Positions 52,716 to 62,272 of a stretch of 64,000 nucleotides of DNA are shown piece by piece. The stretch lies in NCBI GenBank assembly GCA_963719345.1, contig CAVRCA010000003.1, positions 558,001 to 622,000 on the forward strand. Reading direction: 5' to 3'. The first letter of the stretch is position 1; each line of letters opens with the position of its first letter. A program made the translations under genes and the position numbers. Under the pieces are notes generated by a model. The model did not search any database. It was not told where the DNA came from and worked only from the letters and a program-made list of their open reading frames with translations. This DNA is from CAVRCA01 sp963719345 (lineage in GTDB: Bacteria > Pseudomonadota > Alphaproteobacteria > Acetobacterales > Acetobacteraceae).

Positions 52716-54245
52716 ATGCTGGACACGGTGCCTTGGGCCAGCGACCTGCAAGCCACCGTGAACGCCCACGCCGACCGGATCGCGGTGCATGACGGCGAGC
52801 GCTGCATCACCTTTCGCGAGATGGCCGGGCGCGCCGCCCGCGTCGCGCACGCGCTGAGGGATCGCGGCGTATCGGCCGGGCAGCCGGTTGCGACCTCGCT
52901 GCGCAACTCCATCGAAGCCGTCTGGACCGGGGTCGGGCTGCGCCTTGTCGGGGCGGCGGAGACCGGGCTGAGCGCCGGCTACACCGAGGCCGAGCGCCGC
53001 CACGCCCTCATGCTGTCCGGCGCCCGCCTCGTCATCACCACCGAAAGCCAGGAAGCTGCGTTCCGCGACCTCGGCTGCGACGTGCTCACCATCGAAGCCA
53101 TGCCTGACACGCCGGGCGATCTCGCCGCGCTGCCGCCGGTGCCGGGCGCGGCGTGGGGGCGGATCGGCTTCACCTCGGGCACCACGGGCGCGCCGAAGGC
53201 GATCATCACCACGCACGCTGCCCGTTTCATCGGCAACATTTTGCAAGGTGCGAGCTGGAACGACATGCCCGGCCCGGGCAGCCGTATTCTCTTGATGACG
53301 CCGTTTGTCCACGGCGCCGGTTTGCTGACGCAGGCATTCAACGATCGCGGCGCCACGGCGGTGCTGCTCGACGGCGTGGACATTCCGCGCATCACGCGCC
53401 TGCTGGACGAGGGCGGGATCAGCCACATCTTCGCGCCGCCCACCGTGCTGGCCAAGCTGGTCGCGACCTTCGAGGGGCGCCGGATCGAGGGTGTGCGGAC
53501 GGTGTTCTGCGGCACCGCCCCGCTGACGCCTGCGCTCTACGCCAAGGCGCGCGCGATGTTCGGCCCGGTGGTGCGCGTGACGTACGGCAAGTCGGAGATC
53601 ACCAACCCGATCACGTCCCTCTCGGCCGCCGAGTGCGACGCCTACTACATGCAGGAGCCCCGGCAGGACGGCGTTTGCGTCGGCTTTCCCGGTGCCGGCG
53701 TCGAGGTGCAGATACGCGACGACGCCGGCGCGCGGTGCGGCCCGGATACGGTGGGCGAAGTGCATCTGCGCGGCCGACACATGTCGGTCGGCCACGTGGA
53801 CGCTGGCGGCTTCCGCCCGCTGCCGCCCGACGGCTTCCATGCCACCGGCGATCTCGGCCGTATCGACGCGCACGGGCGGCTGCACCTGGTCGGGCGCATC
53901 GCCGACGTGATCAAGTCCGGCGGCTACAAGATCCATCCCGACGAGATCGAGCACGCGCTGGCGGGGACCGCCGGGGCGGCGGCGATCGCCATCGTGTCAC
54001 TGCCGTCGGAGTATTGGGGCGAGGTGATCGTCGCGGTGGCGGAGACCGACGATGCAAGCTGGCCGGACCGCGCGCGTGCGGCGCTCGGCGCGCTGTCCCG
54101 CCACAAGCATCCGCGCGCGTTCCTCACGCTTCCGGAGCTGCCGCGCAACCCCCAGGGAAAGATCATGCGCCGGCTGATCCGCGCGGCGCTGCTCGAACGC
54201 TACATGCTGATCGACGGGCCGCGGCCCAGGCTCGAGGTGCGCTGA
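52716..54245 (+). CDS. AMP-dependent acyl-CoA synthetase/ligase
   Basis: 509-aa class I adenylate-forming enzyme. The nucleotide loop is GFTSGTTGAPKAIITTHAAR, the A5 region reads VRVTYGKSEITNPITS, the hinge is LHLVGRIADVIKSGGYKIHP and the catalytic Lys is in NPQGKIMRR. The A5 motif is unusual (YGKSE instead of YGxTE). Second CoA ligase in the window, on the other strand from the first. It sits between the Rieske reductase and the HMG-CoA lyase-like gene, so it probably activates an intermediate of the same pathway. Confidence 0.9.
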   Translation: MLDTVPWASDLQATVNAHADRIAVHDGERCITFREMAGRAARVAHALRDRGVSAGQPVATSLRNSIEAVWTGVGLRLVGAAETGLSAGYTEAERRHALMLSGARLVITTESQEAAFRDLGCDVLTIEAMPDTPGDLAALPPVPGAAWGRIGFTSGTTGAPKAIITTHAARFIGNILQGASWNDMPGPGSRILLMTPFVHGAGLLTQAFNDRGATAVLLDGVDIPRITRLLDEGGISHIFAPPTVLAKLVATFEGRRIEGVRTVFCGTAPLTPALYAKARAMFGPVVRVTYGKSEITNPITSLSAAECDAYYMQEPRQDGVCVGFPGAGVEVQIRDDAGARCGPDTVGEVHLRGRHMSVGHVDAGGFRPLPPDGFHATGDLGRIDAHGRLHLVGRIADVIKSGGYKIHPDEIEHALAGTAGAAAIAIVSLPSEYWGEVIVAVAETDDASWPDRARAALGALSRHKHPRAFLTLPELPRNPQGKIMRRLIRAALLERYMLIDGPRPRLEVR

Positions 54246-54290
54246 TGCGGACGGGCGGCAGAAAACGTGCGAGAACGGTCACACTCCCGT

Positions 54291-54377
54291 CGTCATTGCC
54301 GGGCTTGACCCGGCAATCCATGCCGCTGCGTCCACGAACCCTGGAATGGATGCCCGGAACAAGTCCGGGCATGACGG
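54291..54377 (+). repeat. Paired REP-like palindromes (BIME-like)
   Basis: CGTCATTGCCGGGCTTGACC (54291 onward) and TGGATGCCCGGAACAAGTCC (54347 onward) face each other as at 24276-24366, with 27 bases between them. They occupy the gap before the HMG-CoA lyase-like gene. Confidence 0.78.
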
Positions 54378-54400
54378 AATAGGGAACAGGAGAGCCCGCC

Positions 54401-55357
54401 ATGTCCGACATGCCGACATTCGTGCAGCTCAACGAGGAGGGACCGCGCGAGGGATTCCAGATCGAGAAAGGCCCGATCCCGACCACCCGCAAGGTGGAAC
54501 TCATCGACGCGCTGTCGGAGACCGGGCTGGGCCAGATCCAGGTGGTCTCGTTCGTCAATCCGGCGCGCGTGCCGGGCATGGCGGACGCCGACGAGGTCGT
54601 GCAGCGGTTCAAGCGCAAGCCGGGCGTGCGCTACACCGGGCTCTGGCTGAACTCGAAGGGGTTGCAGCGCGCCATCTCGACCGGGGTGCTCGACATCAAG
54701 GGATCGCTTTCGCTCACCGCCTCGGAGAAATTCCTGGCTCGCAACCAGCAGCGCACGATGGCGGAGAATCTGGCGGCGCAGCACGACCTGATCCGCCTCT
54801 ATAAGCAGCACGACGTGCCGATCGAGCGCGCGTCGATCATGGCGGCGTTCGGCTGCAATTTCGAGGGGGACGTCCCGCACGCGCGTGTGCTGGAGCTGAT
54901 CGCCCAGGTGTTCGAGCTTGCCGAGGAGCATGGCCTCAACATCCGGCTGATCTCGCTGGCCGACACGATGGCCTGGGCGACGCCGCTGTCCATCAAGCGG
55001 CTGGTCGGCGCTGTGCGCGAGCGCTACCCGGTGCTCCGCCTCGCGCTGCACCTGCACGACACGCGCGGGCTCGGCTGTGCCAATGCCTATGCCGGGCTTG
55101 AAATGGGCGTCGACGAGTTCGACTGCACGGTGGCCGGACTAGGCGGGTGCCCGTTCGCGGCGCACCAGGGCGCAGCGGGGAACGTGTGTACGGAAGACCT
55201 CGTGTTCATGCTGCAAGAGATGGGGATCGAGACCGGCGTCGATCTTGAGCGATTGATCGAGGTCGCCCGGCTCGCCGAAGACATCGTCGGCCATCCGCTG
55301 CCCGGCTCGGTGAAGGTCGGCGGCAGTCTTTCGCCGCTGCGCGCCAGGGCGCACTGA
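54401..55357 (+). CDS. Hydroxymethylglutaryl-CoA lyase family protein
   Basis: 318-aa HMGL/DRE-TIM enzyme. It has QLNEEGPREGFQIEKGPIPT (in place of the usual DGLQ), VVSFVNPARVPGMADADEVV, LADTMAWATPLSIKRLV, LHLHDTRGLGCANAYAGLEM and the active-site signature VAGLGGCPFAAHQGAAGN with the catalytic Cys. Family enzymes split 3-hydroxy-3-methylglutaryl-CoA or close analogues such as those of leucine or isoprenoid breakdown. The DGLQ-to-EGPREGFQ change makes the exact substrate uncertain. Last gene of the unit. Confidence 0.87.
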   Translation: MSDMPTFVQLNEEGPREGFQIEKGPIPTTRKVELIDALSETGLGQIQVVSFVNPARVPGMADADEVVQRFKRKPGVRYTGLWLNSKGLQRAISTGVLDIKGSLSLTASEKFLARNQQRTMAENLAAQHDLIRLYKQHDVPIERASIMAAFGCNFEGDVPHARVLELIAQVFELAEEHGLNIRLISLADTMAWATPLSIKRLVGAVRERYPVLRLALHLHDTRGLGCANAYAGLEMGVDEFDCTVAGLGGCPFAAHQGAAGNVCTEDLVFMLQEMGIETGVDLERLIEVARLAEDIVGHPLPGSVKVGGSLSPLRARAH

Positions 55358-55452
55358 GAAAGTTCGCCAGTTAACGTCGCCGCAGGCCTAACCACGCCCT
55401 TTACGGTTCCTTAAGCAAGCGACCGCCAAGCAGGACCGCACAGGAGGGCATT

Positions 55453-57679
55453 ATGCACGATGCCGGCGGCCCGCTGGACGCGAGCGCCATGCTCGATGTG
55501 GCCATCCAGCAGTACCAGGCCGGCGAGCGCTCGGCCGCCGAAGCCACCGGTCAAGCGATCCTGGCACAGGTTCCTCACGCCGGAGGTGCGCTCCACCTGC
55601 TGGCCGTGATCGCGTGCGATCGCGGCGACCCTGGGCCGAGCCTTGCACCTGCTGGACGTGGCGGCCGGCGAGATCGGGGCGCAGGCGTACTTCCACAATA
55701 CGCGCGCCCGGGCATTGCTGGGGCTTGGCCTGACGGACAAGGCGGAAGCCGTCTACCGGCTGGCCTGGTCGCTGCGGCCCGGCGACGCGGCGATCGCCAA
55801 CAATCTCGCCTGCCTGCTCCGCGAGTGCGGCGACCTGGCCGGCGCCGTGACCTGGTTTCGCACCGCCAGCGGGTTGCAGCCCACATCGGCCGACATCGCC
55901 TGCAATCTGGCCGACGCCGTGGCCGCGCAGGGCAATTACCCCGAAGCGCTTGAGCATTTCCGCCGGGCCTTGTCCCTTTTCCCGGAGTGTCCGGACATCC
56001 ACGGCAAGTGCGGCGCGATGTTCCTCGCCTGGGGGCGGGCGGAGGAGGCGGAGCACAATTGCCGGACGGCGCTGCAACTCCGGCCGGGGCACGCAGCCGG
56101 TCTCAACAATCTCGGCCTCGCCTTGCAGGCCCAGGGCCGCACCGAAGAGGCGTTGCGGAGTTTTGCCGAAGCGATCCGCGCCGACCCGGATTGCGCCGAT
56201 GCCCACTACAATCTGGGTTGCCTGCTGCTGCTGGAAAACCGTCAGGACGAGGCGCGCTCGTGCCACGACCGGGCGCTCGCGGCCGCTCCGCTGCACGGCC
56301 CGGCCTTGTGGGCGCGATGCATGGTCGAGTTGCCGGTTCTTTACGACACGCCAGACCAAGTAGGGATGCAGCGGGGGCGCTACACGCACGAGCTCGGCAG
56401 GCTGGAGTCCCTCGCCGCGGATAATCCGGCGGCGGCGAAGGCGCTCGCCGACGCCGTCGGCGCGAGCCAACCTTTTTTCCTTCCCTATCAGGGGCATTGC
56501 GACCGCGACTTGCAGGCGCGTTACGGCACTCTGATGGCACGGGTGCTGCACCAGACGACACCGCCTCTGGCGGCGCCGCCGAGCCGGGGCGAAAGGATTC
56601 GGATCGGCATCGTCAGCGGCTTCTTTTGCGAGCACACGGTGTGGCGGCTCATGCTGAAAGGCTGGCTGAGGCATCTCGACCGCGACCGCTTCGACGTGAC
56701 CGCGTATCACACGGCCGCTGCCGAGGACGCGCAGACCAGGGTCGCGCAACGCCTCTGTCCGCGCTTCGTGACGGGACCGGCCACCGCACTGCGGCAGGCG
56801 ATCCTGCAACGACGGCCGCACGTGCTGCTGTATCCGGAGATCGGCATGGATCGCGGCGCCGCGCGTCTCGCCGCCGAGAGGCTGGCACCCGCCCAATGTG
56901 TCGCCTGGGGGCAGCCGGAGACCACGGGGCTGCCGACCATGGACATCTTCTTCTCGAGCGAGCTGATGGAGCCGGAGGGCGCCGGTGCGCACTACGCCGA
57001 GCGCCTGGTGCCGCTACCCAACCTCGGCATCCATTATGAGCCGGACGAGCGTGCCGCCGAACCTTGCACCCGCGCGGAACTCGGCGTGCGGGACGGAGCC
57101 GTGCTGTTCTGGTGCGGCCAGGCGCTCTACAAATACCTGCCGCAGCACGACGAAGTTTTCGCCCGCATCGCCGCTTCCACCGGCGATTGCCAATTCCTGT
57201 TCATCGGCTTCGCCAGGAGCCAGGCCGTGACCGAGCAGTTCCGCTCCCGGCTGCATCGGGCGTTTGCCTCGCATGGGCTGGATGCCGACCGCCACGTCCT
57301 GATCGCCGCGCCGATGTCGCAGGAGCGCTTTCTAGGCAGCGTCCGTCTCGCGGACGTCGTGCTCGACAGCATCGGCTGGTCCGGCGGCAAATCGACGCTC
57401 GACATCCTCGCGGAGGCGCCCGTCATCGTCACGCACGCGGGACCGATGCTTCGCGGCCGGCATACCGCGGGCATCCTCACCGGCATCGGCGTTACCGAGA
57501 CGATCGCGGCGACGCTCGACAGCTTCGTCGACCTTGCCGTGCGCTTCGGCCGCGATCCGGGCGAGCGCTCCGCCGTGCGACGACGCATGGCGGCGAACCG
57601 GCACCGCATCGTCGCCGACTTGGCGCCGATGCGGGCGATGGAAGCGATCCTGGCCGGGCTTGCGTCCGTTCGGGACTAG
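55453..57679 (+). pseudogene. TPR protein with O-GlcNAc-transferase-like (GT41) domain, one frameshift near 55632
   Basis: TPR repeats at about residues 10-270 (A-x-x-Y-x-R-A-L type, such as AEAVYRLAWSLRPGDAAIAN and AEHNCRTALQLRPGHAAGLN) precede a GT41 domain with GIVSGFFCEHTVWRLMLKGW, GMDRGAARLAAERLAPAQCV, GQPETTGLPTMDIFFSS and the donor site SGGKSTLDILAEAPVIVTHA. AGGAGGGCATT precedes the ATG. The frame breaks after CDRGD; dropping one C restores DLGRALHLLDV and a 741-aa protein. Bacterial members of this family glycosylate Ser/Thr of proteins such as adhesins or flagellins; the target is unknown. Its stop overlaps the msrB stop by 4 bases. Confidence 0.85.
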
Positions 57680-58107
57680 CCCGGCTTGAACCCCATCGCC
57701 GCGCCGTTCATGCAGTAGCGCATCCCGGTCGGGCGCGGCCCGTCCGGAAAGACGTGGCCGAGATGGCCGCCGCACTTGGCGCAATGCACCTCGGTGCGCG
57801 TCATGAACAGGCTGCGGTCCTCCGAGGTCGCGACGTTACCCTCGACCGGCGCATAGAAGCTCGGCCAGCCGGTGCCACTCTCGAACTTGGTGGCGGCATC
57901 GAACACCGGCGTCCCGCATCCGGCGCAGACGAACGTGCCGTCGCGCTTCTCCTGGTTGAGCGGGCTTGTCCCGGCGCGCTCGGTGCCGTGCTTGCGCAGC
58001 ACATTATAGGCCGACGGGCTCAGCTCGCGCCGCCACTCCTCGTCCGGCTTTTCGATCTGATAATGCTCGTCGGCCGCCGTCTTGGTCGAACTAAACAGGC
58101 CCATCAT
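57676..58107 (-). CDS. msrB: Peptide-methionine (R)-S-oxide reductase
   Basis: 143-aa MsrB. Two zinc CxxC pairs are CAGCGTPVF and CAKCGGHLGHVF, and the catalytic Cys lies in RYCMNGAAMGF (family form RYCINS). TKFESGTGWPSFYAP is another signature. It reduces methionine-R-sulfoxide in proteins. No signal peptide, so cytoplasmic. Starts at the first of two adjacent ATGs (58107 or 58104). Confidence 0.94.
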   Translation of the reverse strand: MMGLFSSTKTAADEHYQIEKPDEEWRRELSPSAYNVLRKHGTERAGTSPLNQEKRDGTFVCAGCGTPVFDAATKFESGTGWPSFYAPVEGNVATSEDRSLFMTRTEVHCAKCGGHLGHVFPDGPRPTGMRYCMNGAAMGFKPG

Positions 58108-58176
58108 TCGCTCCTGATGCTTTGCATCGATATGGGGTCGCGGCCGCCGGGATGAACCCCGCGCCGCCGCTCCGGC

Positions 58177-59283
58177 TCAACTCAGCACCGCCTCGGTCTT
58201 GCGCCGGATCAGCTCGAAGTCGATGTCCGCGCCGAGTCCCGGTCCGGTCGGCGCGTGCATCAGGCCGTGCGCGTCGATAGCAAGCTCCGTCGCCAACCCG
58301 TATTTGTGCGCCTCGTCGGGCAGCAGCACCTCGAAAAACTCGCAATTGCGCAGCGCCATCGCGAGATGCAGGTTCGCCAGGTTGTTCAGCGAATTGCTGC
58401 TGTGGTGGATCTCGTAGTTCATGCCGAACGCCTCCGCGAGATGCGCGGTCTTCAGCATGGTGGTGAGCCCGCCCTTGTTGGGGATGTCGCCGCGCAGGTA
58501 GTCGGTGGCGCGTTCGGTGATCCAGATCGGGTAGGTGTCCAGGCCGCCGGCGGGAAACTCGGTCGCCATGATCGGGATATCGAGTTTCTGGCGCAGCTTG
58601 ACGTAGCTGTAGATGTCCTCGTCGGCCAGCGGGTCCTCGTACCAAAGGAAATCAAGTTCCTCGATCGCGTAGCCGACGCGCAGCGCGTCGGCGTAACGAT
58701 AGCTCCATGTCGAATCGAGCATCAGCGTATAGGCGTCGCCGACGCCCCGTCGCACCGCCTCGCACACCTTGATGTCGGTCGCGGGTTGCTGCGGTGGATG
58801 GATCTTGTAGGCGCGCCAGTGGTTGGCCTTGAACCACTGCGCCTGCTCGACATAGGCCTCGACGCTCGGCAGCACCTGCGAACTGGCATAGGCCGGAATG
58901 GACGTCTTGTAGGTGCCCATCACGGCGTGGACGGGCAGGTTGGCGATCTTGCCGGCCAGGTCCCATAGCGCGACGTCGACCGCGCCGATCGTGCGGTAGG
59001 AGATCGAGCGCGACAGCGCCAGCATCTGCCGGTGCAGCCGCTCGCGGTCGAGCGGATTCTGCCCGATCAGCAGCGGCTTGAGCCAGCGCATGAGCTGCGG
59101 CCCGTCCATGCTGGCGGGGTTGCCGGCCGAGCCAAGGAAGGCGTGTCCTTCCAGCCCTTCATCGGTACGGAGGCGCAGCAGCCCGAGATTGCTGGTGGTC
59201 CAGACGAACGAGCCGCTGTGATAGCGCGTCGCGGGTATGTCGTCCCAGGTGAAGATGGTGAGCGTCACATCCTCGATCTTCAT
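58177..59283 (-). CDS. Mandelate racemase/muconate lactonizing enzyme family (enolase superfamily)
   Basis: 368-aa enolase-superfamily enzyme. The lysine region is YKIHPPQQ, metal ligands are Asp in LMLDSTWSYRY, Glu in WYEDPLADEDI and Glu in MATEFPAGG, and the His end is NYEIHHSSNSLNNLAN. This combination suggests an acid-sugar dehydratase or racemase; the exact substrate cannot be read. It sits alone upstream of msrB with 69 bases between; a functional link is unlikely. Confidence 0.9.
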   Translation of the reverse strand: MKIEDVTLTIFTWDDIPATRYHSGSFVWTTSNLGLLRLRTDEGLEGHAFLGSAGNPASMDGPQLMRWLKPLLIGQNPLDRERLHRQMLALSRSISYRTIGAVDVALWDLAGKIANLPVHAVMGTYKTSIPAYASSQVLPSVEAYVEQAQWFKANHWRAYKIHPPQQPATDIKVCEAVRRGVGDAYTLMLDSTWSYRYADALRVGYAIEELDFLWYEDPLADEDIYSYVKLRQKLDIPIMATEFPAGGLDTYPIWITERATDYLRGDIPNKGGLTTMLKTAHLAEAFGMNYEIHHSSNSLNNLANLHLAMALRNCEFFEVLLPDEAHKYGLATELAIDAHGLMHAPTGPGLGADIDFELIRRKTEAVLS

Positions 59284-59346
59284 GGCGCGTTTTCCCTTCC
59301 GCAGTCCGGCCGTTGCTGCCGTGTTGTTGCCGCCGCAGAGCGGCCG

Positions 59347-59862
59347 CTACGAAGCGTAGGTCACCAGCGCCTCGCAGGGAACGTCCAGCCGCGCCCGGCC
59401 GTGCAGGAACGCGAGCTCGATCAGGGCGGCGGCGGCCGGCACCTCGGCGCCGGCCCGCCGGAGCAGCCCGATCCCGGCCGCCATCGTGCCGCCGGTGGCC
59501 AGCAGATCATCCACCACGACCACCCGCTGCCCCGGCTGCACCGCGTCGGCCTGCAGCTCGATCCGGTCCATTCCGTACTCGAGCGCATAGTCGAAGCCGA
59601 TCGTCTCGCCGGGCAGCTTGCCCGGCTTGCGCAGCATGATGAAGCCGCAGCCCAGCTTGAGCGCGAGCGGCGCCGCGATCAGGAAGCCGCGACTCTCGAC
59701 CCCGGCCAGGATGTCGGGATGGTAGCCGCGAACGGCGCGCGCCATCCGCCCCATCGCGACCTGCCACGCGTCGGCATGACGCAGCAACGTCGAGATGTCG
59801 TAGAACAGGATGCCGGGCTTCGGAAAGTCCGGGATCTCCCTGATATGCTCCTTGAGATCCAT
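59347..59862 (-). CDS. apt: Adenine phosphoribosyltransferase
   Basis: 171-aa purine-salvage enzyme converting adenine and PRPP to AMP. It opens with DLKEHIREIPDFPKPGILFYD and carries the PRPP motif VVVVDDLLATGGTM near residue 115. Normal length. Divergent from ugpB, with 166 bases between the starts. Confidence 0.95.
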   Translation of the reverse strand: MDLKEHIREIPDFPKPGILFYDISTLLRHADAWQVAMGRMARAVRGYHPDILAGVESRGFLIAAPLALKLGCGFIMLRKPGKLPGETIGFDYALEYGMDRIELQADAVQPGQRVVVVDDLLATGGTMAAGIGLLRRAGAEVPAAAALIELAFLHGRARLDVPCEALVTYAS

Positions 59863-60028
59863 TCCGACGCTCCGTGCTGCACCGCAACGGGTTTAGAGCC
59901 GAGCCGCGCGGGCAGCAACCGACCGGCCGTTGTCCTGTCTCGCTGCCCCGGTTTGTCGATGGCCCAAGCCAACGGTCCCGGGGTAGGCTGACCTCACCGT
60001 AAGCCGCCCCGTCCAGGAACCGTCCCCG

Positions 60029-61375
60029 ATGAAGCGTCGCACGCTCCTTGCCGGCACCGCCGGGCTGGCCGCCCCACTCGCCGCCGGCCGACTGGCCCGT
60101 CCGGCGCTGGCGCAGGCGCGCACCAGGATCGTCTTCTGGCACGCGATGACCGCCGCACTCGGCGACGAGGTGACCCGCCTTGCGGACGCGTTCAATCAGC
60201 AACAGTCCGAGGTGGAGCTGGCCCCCGTCTACAAGGGCAGCTACCCCGATACCATGACGGCGACGATCGCCGCCTACCGGGCAGGACAGGCGCCTCACCT
60301 CGTGCAGATCTTCGAGGTGGGCACCGCCTCCATGCTGGCCGCCGGCCGCGCCGTCAAGCAGGTCTGGGATCTCGCGCGGGAGACCGGCGCCGCCATCGAC
60401 CCCGCCGCCTTCATCCCGGCGGTCCGCGGCTACTACAGCCTGGCGGACGGGCGGATGGCGTCGATGCCGTTCAACACCTCGACCGCCATCATGTGGCTCA
60501 ACAAGGATGCGTTCCGCCGCGCCGACCTCGACCCTGACAAGCCGCCCGCGACGTGGTCGGACGTGCATGCGGCGGCCCGGGCGATCAAGGCCAAGGGGGC
60601 GGCGGAGATCGCCGTGACGACCTCCTGGCCGTGCTGGATCCAGTTCGAGCAGTACAGCGCCCTGCACGACCTGCCGTTCGCGACCCGGGCCAATGGGTTC
60701 GAGGGCCTCGACGCGGAGCTGACCATCAACCGCCCCGAACATGTCAAGCATGTCCAACGCCTGCTCACCATGGCGAAGGAAGGCACGTTCAAATATGCCG
60801 GCCGCGACGCCGCCCCCGACCCGGTCATGGTCTCCGGTCAGGCGGCGATCTCGTTCGCCTCCTCCGGGCTGCGCGCCGATCTGGTGAAAAGCGCCAAGTT
60901 CGGCTGGGCGCCGGCGATGCTGCCCTATGACCCCGCCATCATAACCGCGCCGCGCAACTCGATCATCGGCGGCGCCAGTCTGTGGCCGATGACCGCGCCG
61001 GACCGCACGGCCGCCGAGTACAAAGGGGTCGCCGCGTTCCTGGTGTTCCTGGCGCGGCCGGACACCGTCGCGTCGTGGCACCAGAACACCGGCTACGTGC
61101 CGGTGACGCAGGCCGGCTTCGAGCGCTCCCGGCAGCAGGGTTTCTATGACAAGAACCCGGGGGCGGACCTGCCGATCGACCAGCTCACCCGCCTGACGCC
61201 GACCAAGAACTCGAAGGGGTTGCGGCTCGGCCGCCTGCCGGAGATCCGCACCATCATCCAGGAGGAGTTCGAGCGGGCGTTGGCCGGCGACCAGGGGGCG
61301 CAGGTGGCGATGGACAACGCGGTGGCGCGCGGCAATCGGGTGTTGCGCGAGTTCGAGCGGACGGCGCGGACCTGA
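60029..61375 (+). CDS. ugpB: sn-Glycerol-3-phosphate ABC transporter, substrate-binding protein
   Basis: 448-aa periplasmic binding protein. The signal peptide begins MKRRTLLAGTAGLAAPLAAG, which has a twin-arginine-like start and cleaves near ALAQA. The mature part has IVFWHAMTAALGDEVTRLAD, LAPVYKGSYPDTMTATIAAY and SMPFNTSTAIMWLNKDAFR, all characteristic of UgpB. It binds glycerol-3-phosphate or its diesters. First gene of a four-gene operon. Confidence 0.94.
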   Translation: MKRRTLLAGTAGLAAPLAAGRLARPALAQARTRIVFWHAMTAALGDEVTRLADAFNQQQSEVELAPVYKGSYPDTMTATIAAYRAGQAPHLVQIFEVGTASMLAAGRAVKQVWDLARETGAAIDPAAFIPAVRGYYSLADGRMASMPFNTSTAIMWLNKDAFRRADLDPDKPPATWSDVHAAARAIKAKGAAEIAVTTSWPCWIQFEQYSALHDLPFATRANGFEGLDAELTINRPEHVKHVQRLLTMAKEGTFKYAGRDAAPDPVMVSGQAAISFASSGLRADLVKSAKFGWAPAMLPYDPAIITAPRNSIIGGASLWPMTAPDRTAAEYKGVAAFLVFLARPDTVASWHQNTGYVPVTQAGFERSRQQGFYDKNPGADLPIDQLTRLTPTKNSKGLRLGRLPEIRTIIQEEFERALAGDQGAQVAMDNAVARGNRVLREFERTART

Positions 61376-61390
61376 CGCCGGCGGTCCGCA

Positions 61391-62272
61391 ATGGACCGCC
61401 GCACCATCTTCCCTCAACGCGGACTGCCGGCCTTGCTGGTGGCGCCCCAGCTTCTCCTCACCCTGGTGTTCTTCCTCTGGCCGGCGGCGCAGGCGATCCG
61501 GTCGAGCCTCACCCTGCAGGACCCGTTCGGCGAACGCCTGGTATTCGTCGGGCTCGACAATTTTGCCGCCCTGTTCGCCGATCCGCTCTATCGCCTCTCG
61601 GTGCTGCGCACCCTGATCTTCTGCGCCAGCGTCACCGCCCTCGCGATGGGCGTCGCATTGGCCCTGGCGGTGGCCGCCGATCGCGGCATCCGCGGCCGCG
61701 CCGCCTACCGGACCTTGCTGATCTGGCCCTATGCGGTGGCGCCGCCGATCGCCGCCGCGCTGTGGCTGTTCATCCTCAGCCCGCGCGTCGGCGTCCTCGG
61801 CCGCTGGCTGAACGCGAAGGGCATCGACTGGAACACCTATGTCGACGGCACGCAGGCGATGCTGCTCGTCGTGCTGGCGAGCGCCTGGAAGCAGGTCAGC
61901 TACAATTTCCTGTTTTTTGTGGCGGGACTGCAGTCGATCCCGCGCGCGGTGATCGAGGCGGCGCGGCTCGACGGCGCGCGCGGCTGGCGCCGGTTCCGCA
62001 CCATCAGCCTGCCGCTGCTCGCTCCCACCATGCTGTTCCTGCTGGTCGTGAACCTGGCCTACGCCGCGTTCGACACGTTCGGCACGATCTGGGCGCTGAC
62101 CCAGGGCGGCCCGGGCAAGGCGACCGAGACCTTGGTCGTGAAAGTGTATCGCGACGGCTACCTGAACGGCGACATCGGCGGCTCGGCGGCGCAGTCGGTG
62201 GTGCTGATGACTGCCGTTATCGGCCTGGTGGCGCTGCAGGTCCGCGTGCTGGGACGGCGCGACCGCCGATGA
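61391..62272 (+). CDS. ugpA: sn-Glycerol-3-phosphate ABC transporter permease UgpA
   Basis: 293-aa permease with six membrane helices. The EAA loop is EAARLDGARGWRRFRTISLP, contacting the ATPase. RSSLTLQDPFGERLVFVGLD and WALTQGGPGKATETLVVKVY fit the MalF-like permease family. Starts 15 bases after ugpB; its stop overlaps ugpE by 4 bases. Confidence 0.94.
   Translation: MDRRTIFPQRGLPALLVAPQLLLTLVFFLWPAAQAIRSSLTLQDPFGERLVFVGLDNFAALFADPLYRLSVLRTLIFCASVTALAMGVALALAVAADRGIRGRAAYRTLLIWPYAVAPPIAAALWLFILSPRVGVLGRWLNAKGIDWNTYVDGTQAMLLVVLASAWKQVSYNFLFFVAGLQSIPRAVIEAARLDGARGWRRFRTISLPLLAPTMLFLLVVNLAYAAFDTFGTIWALTQGGPGKATETLVVKVYRDGYLNGDIGGSAAQSVVLMTAVIGLVALQVRVLGRRDRR

Noticed and set aside
50997..53954. 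985-codon open frame on the minus strand opposite the Rieske reductase and CoA ligase
   Set aside because: Arg/Gly/Asp/His-rich translation with no family motifs; it is the antisense shadow of well-supported genes in high-GC DNA.
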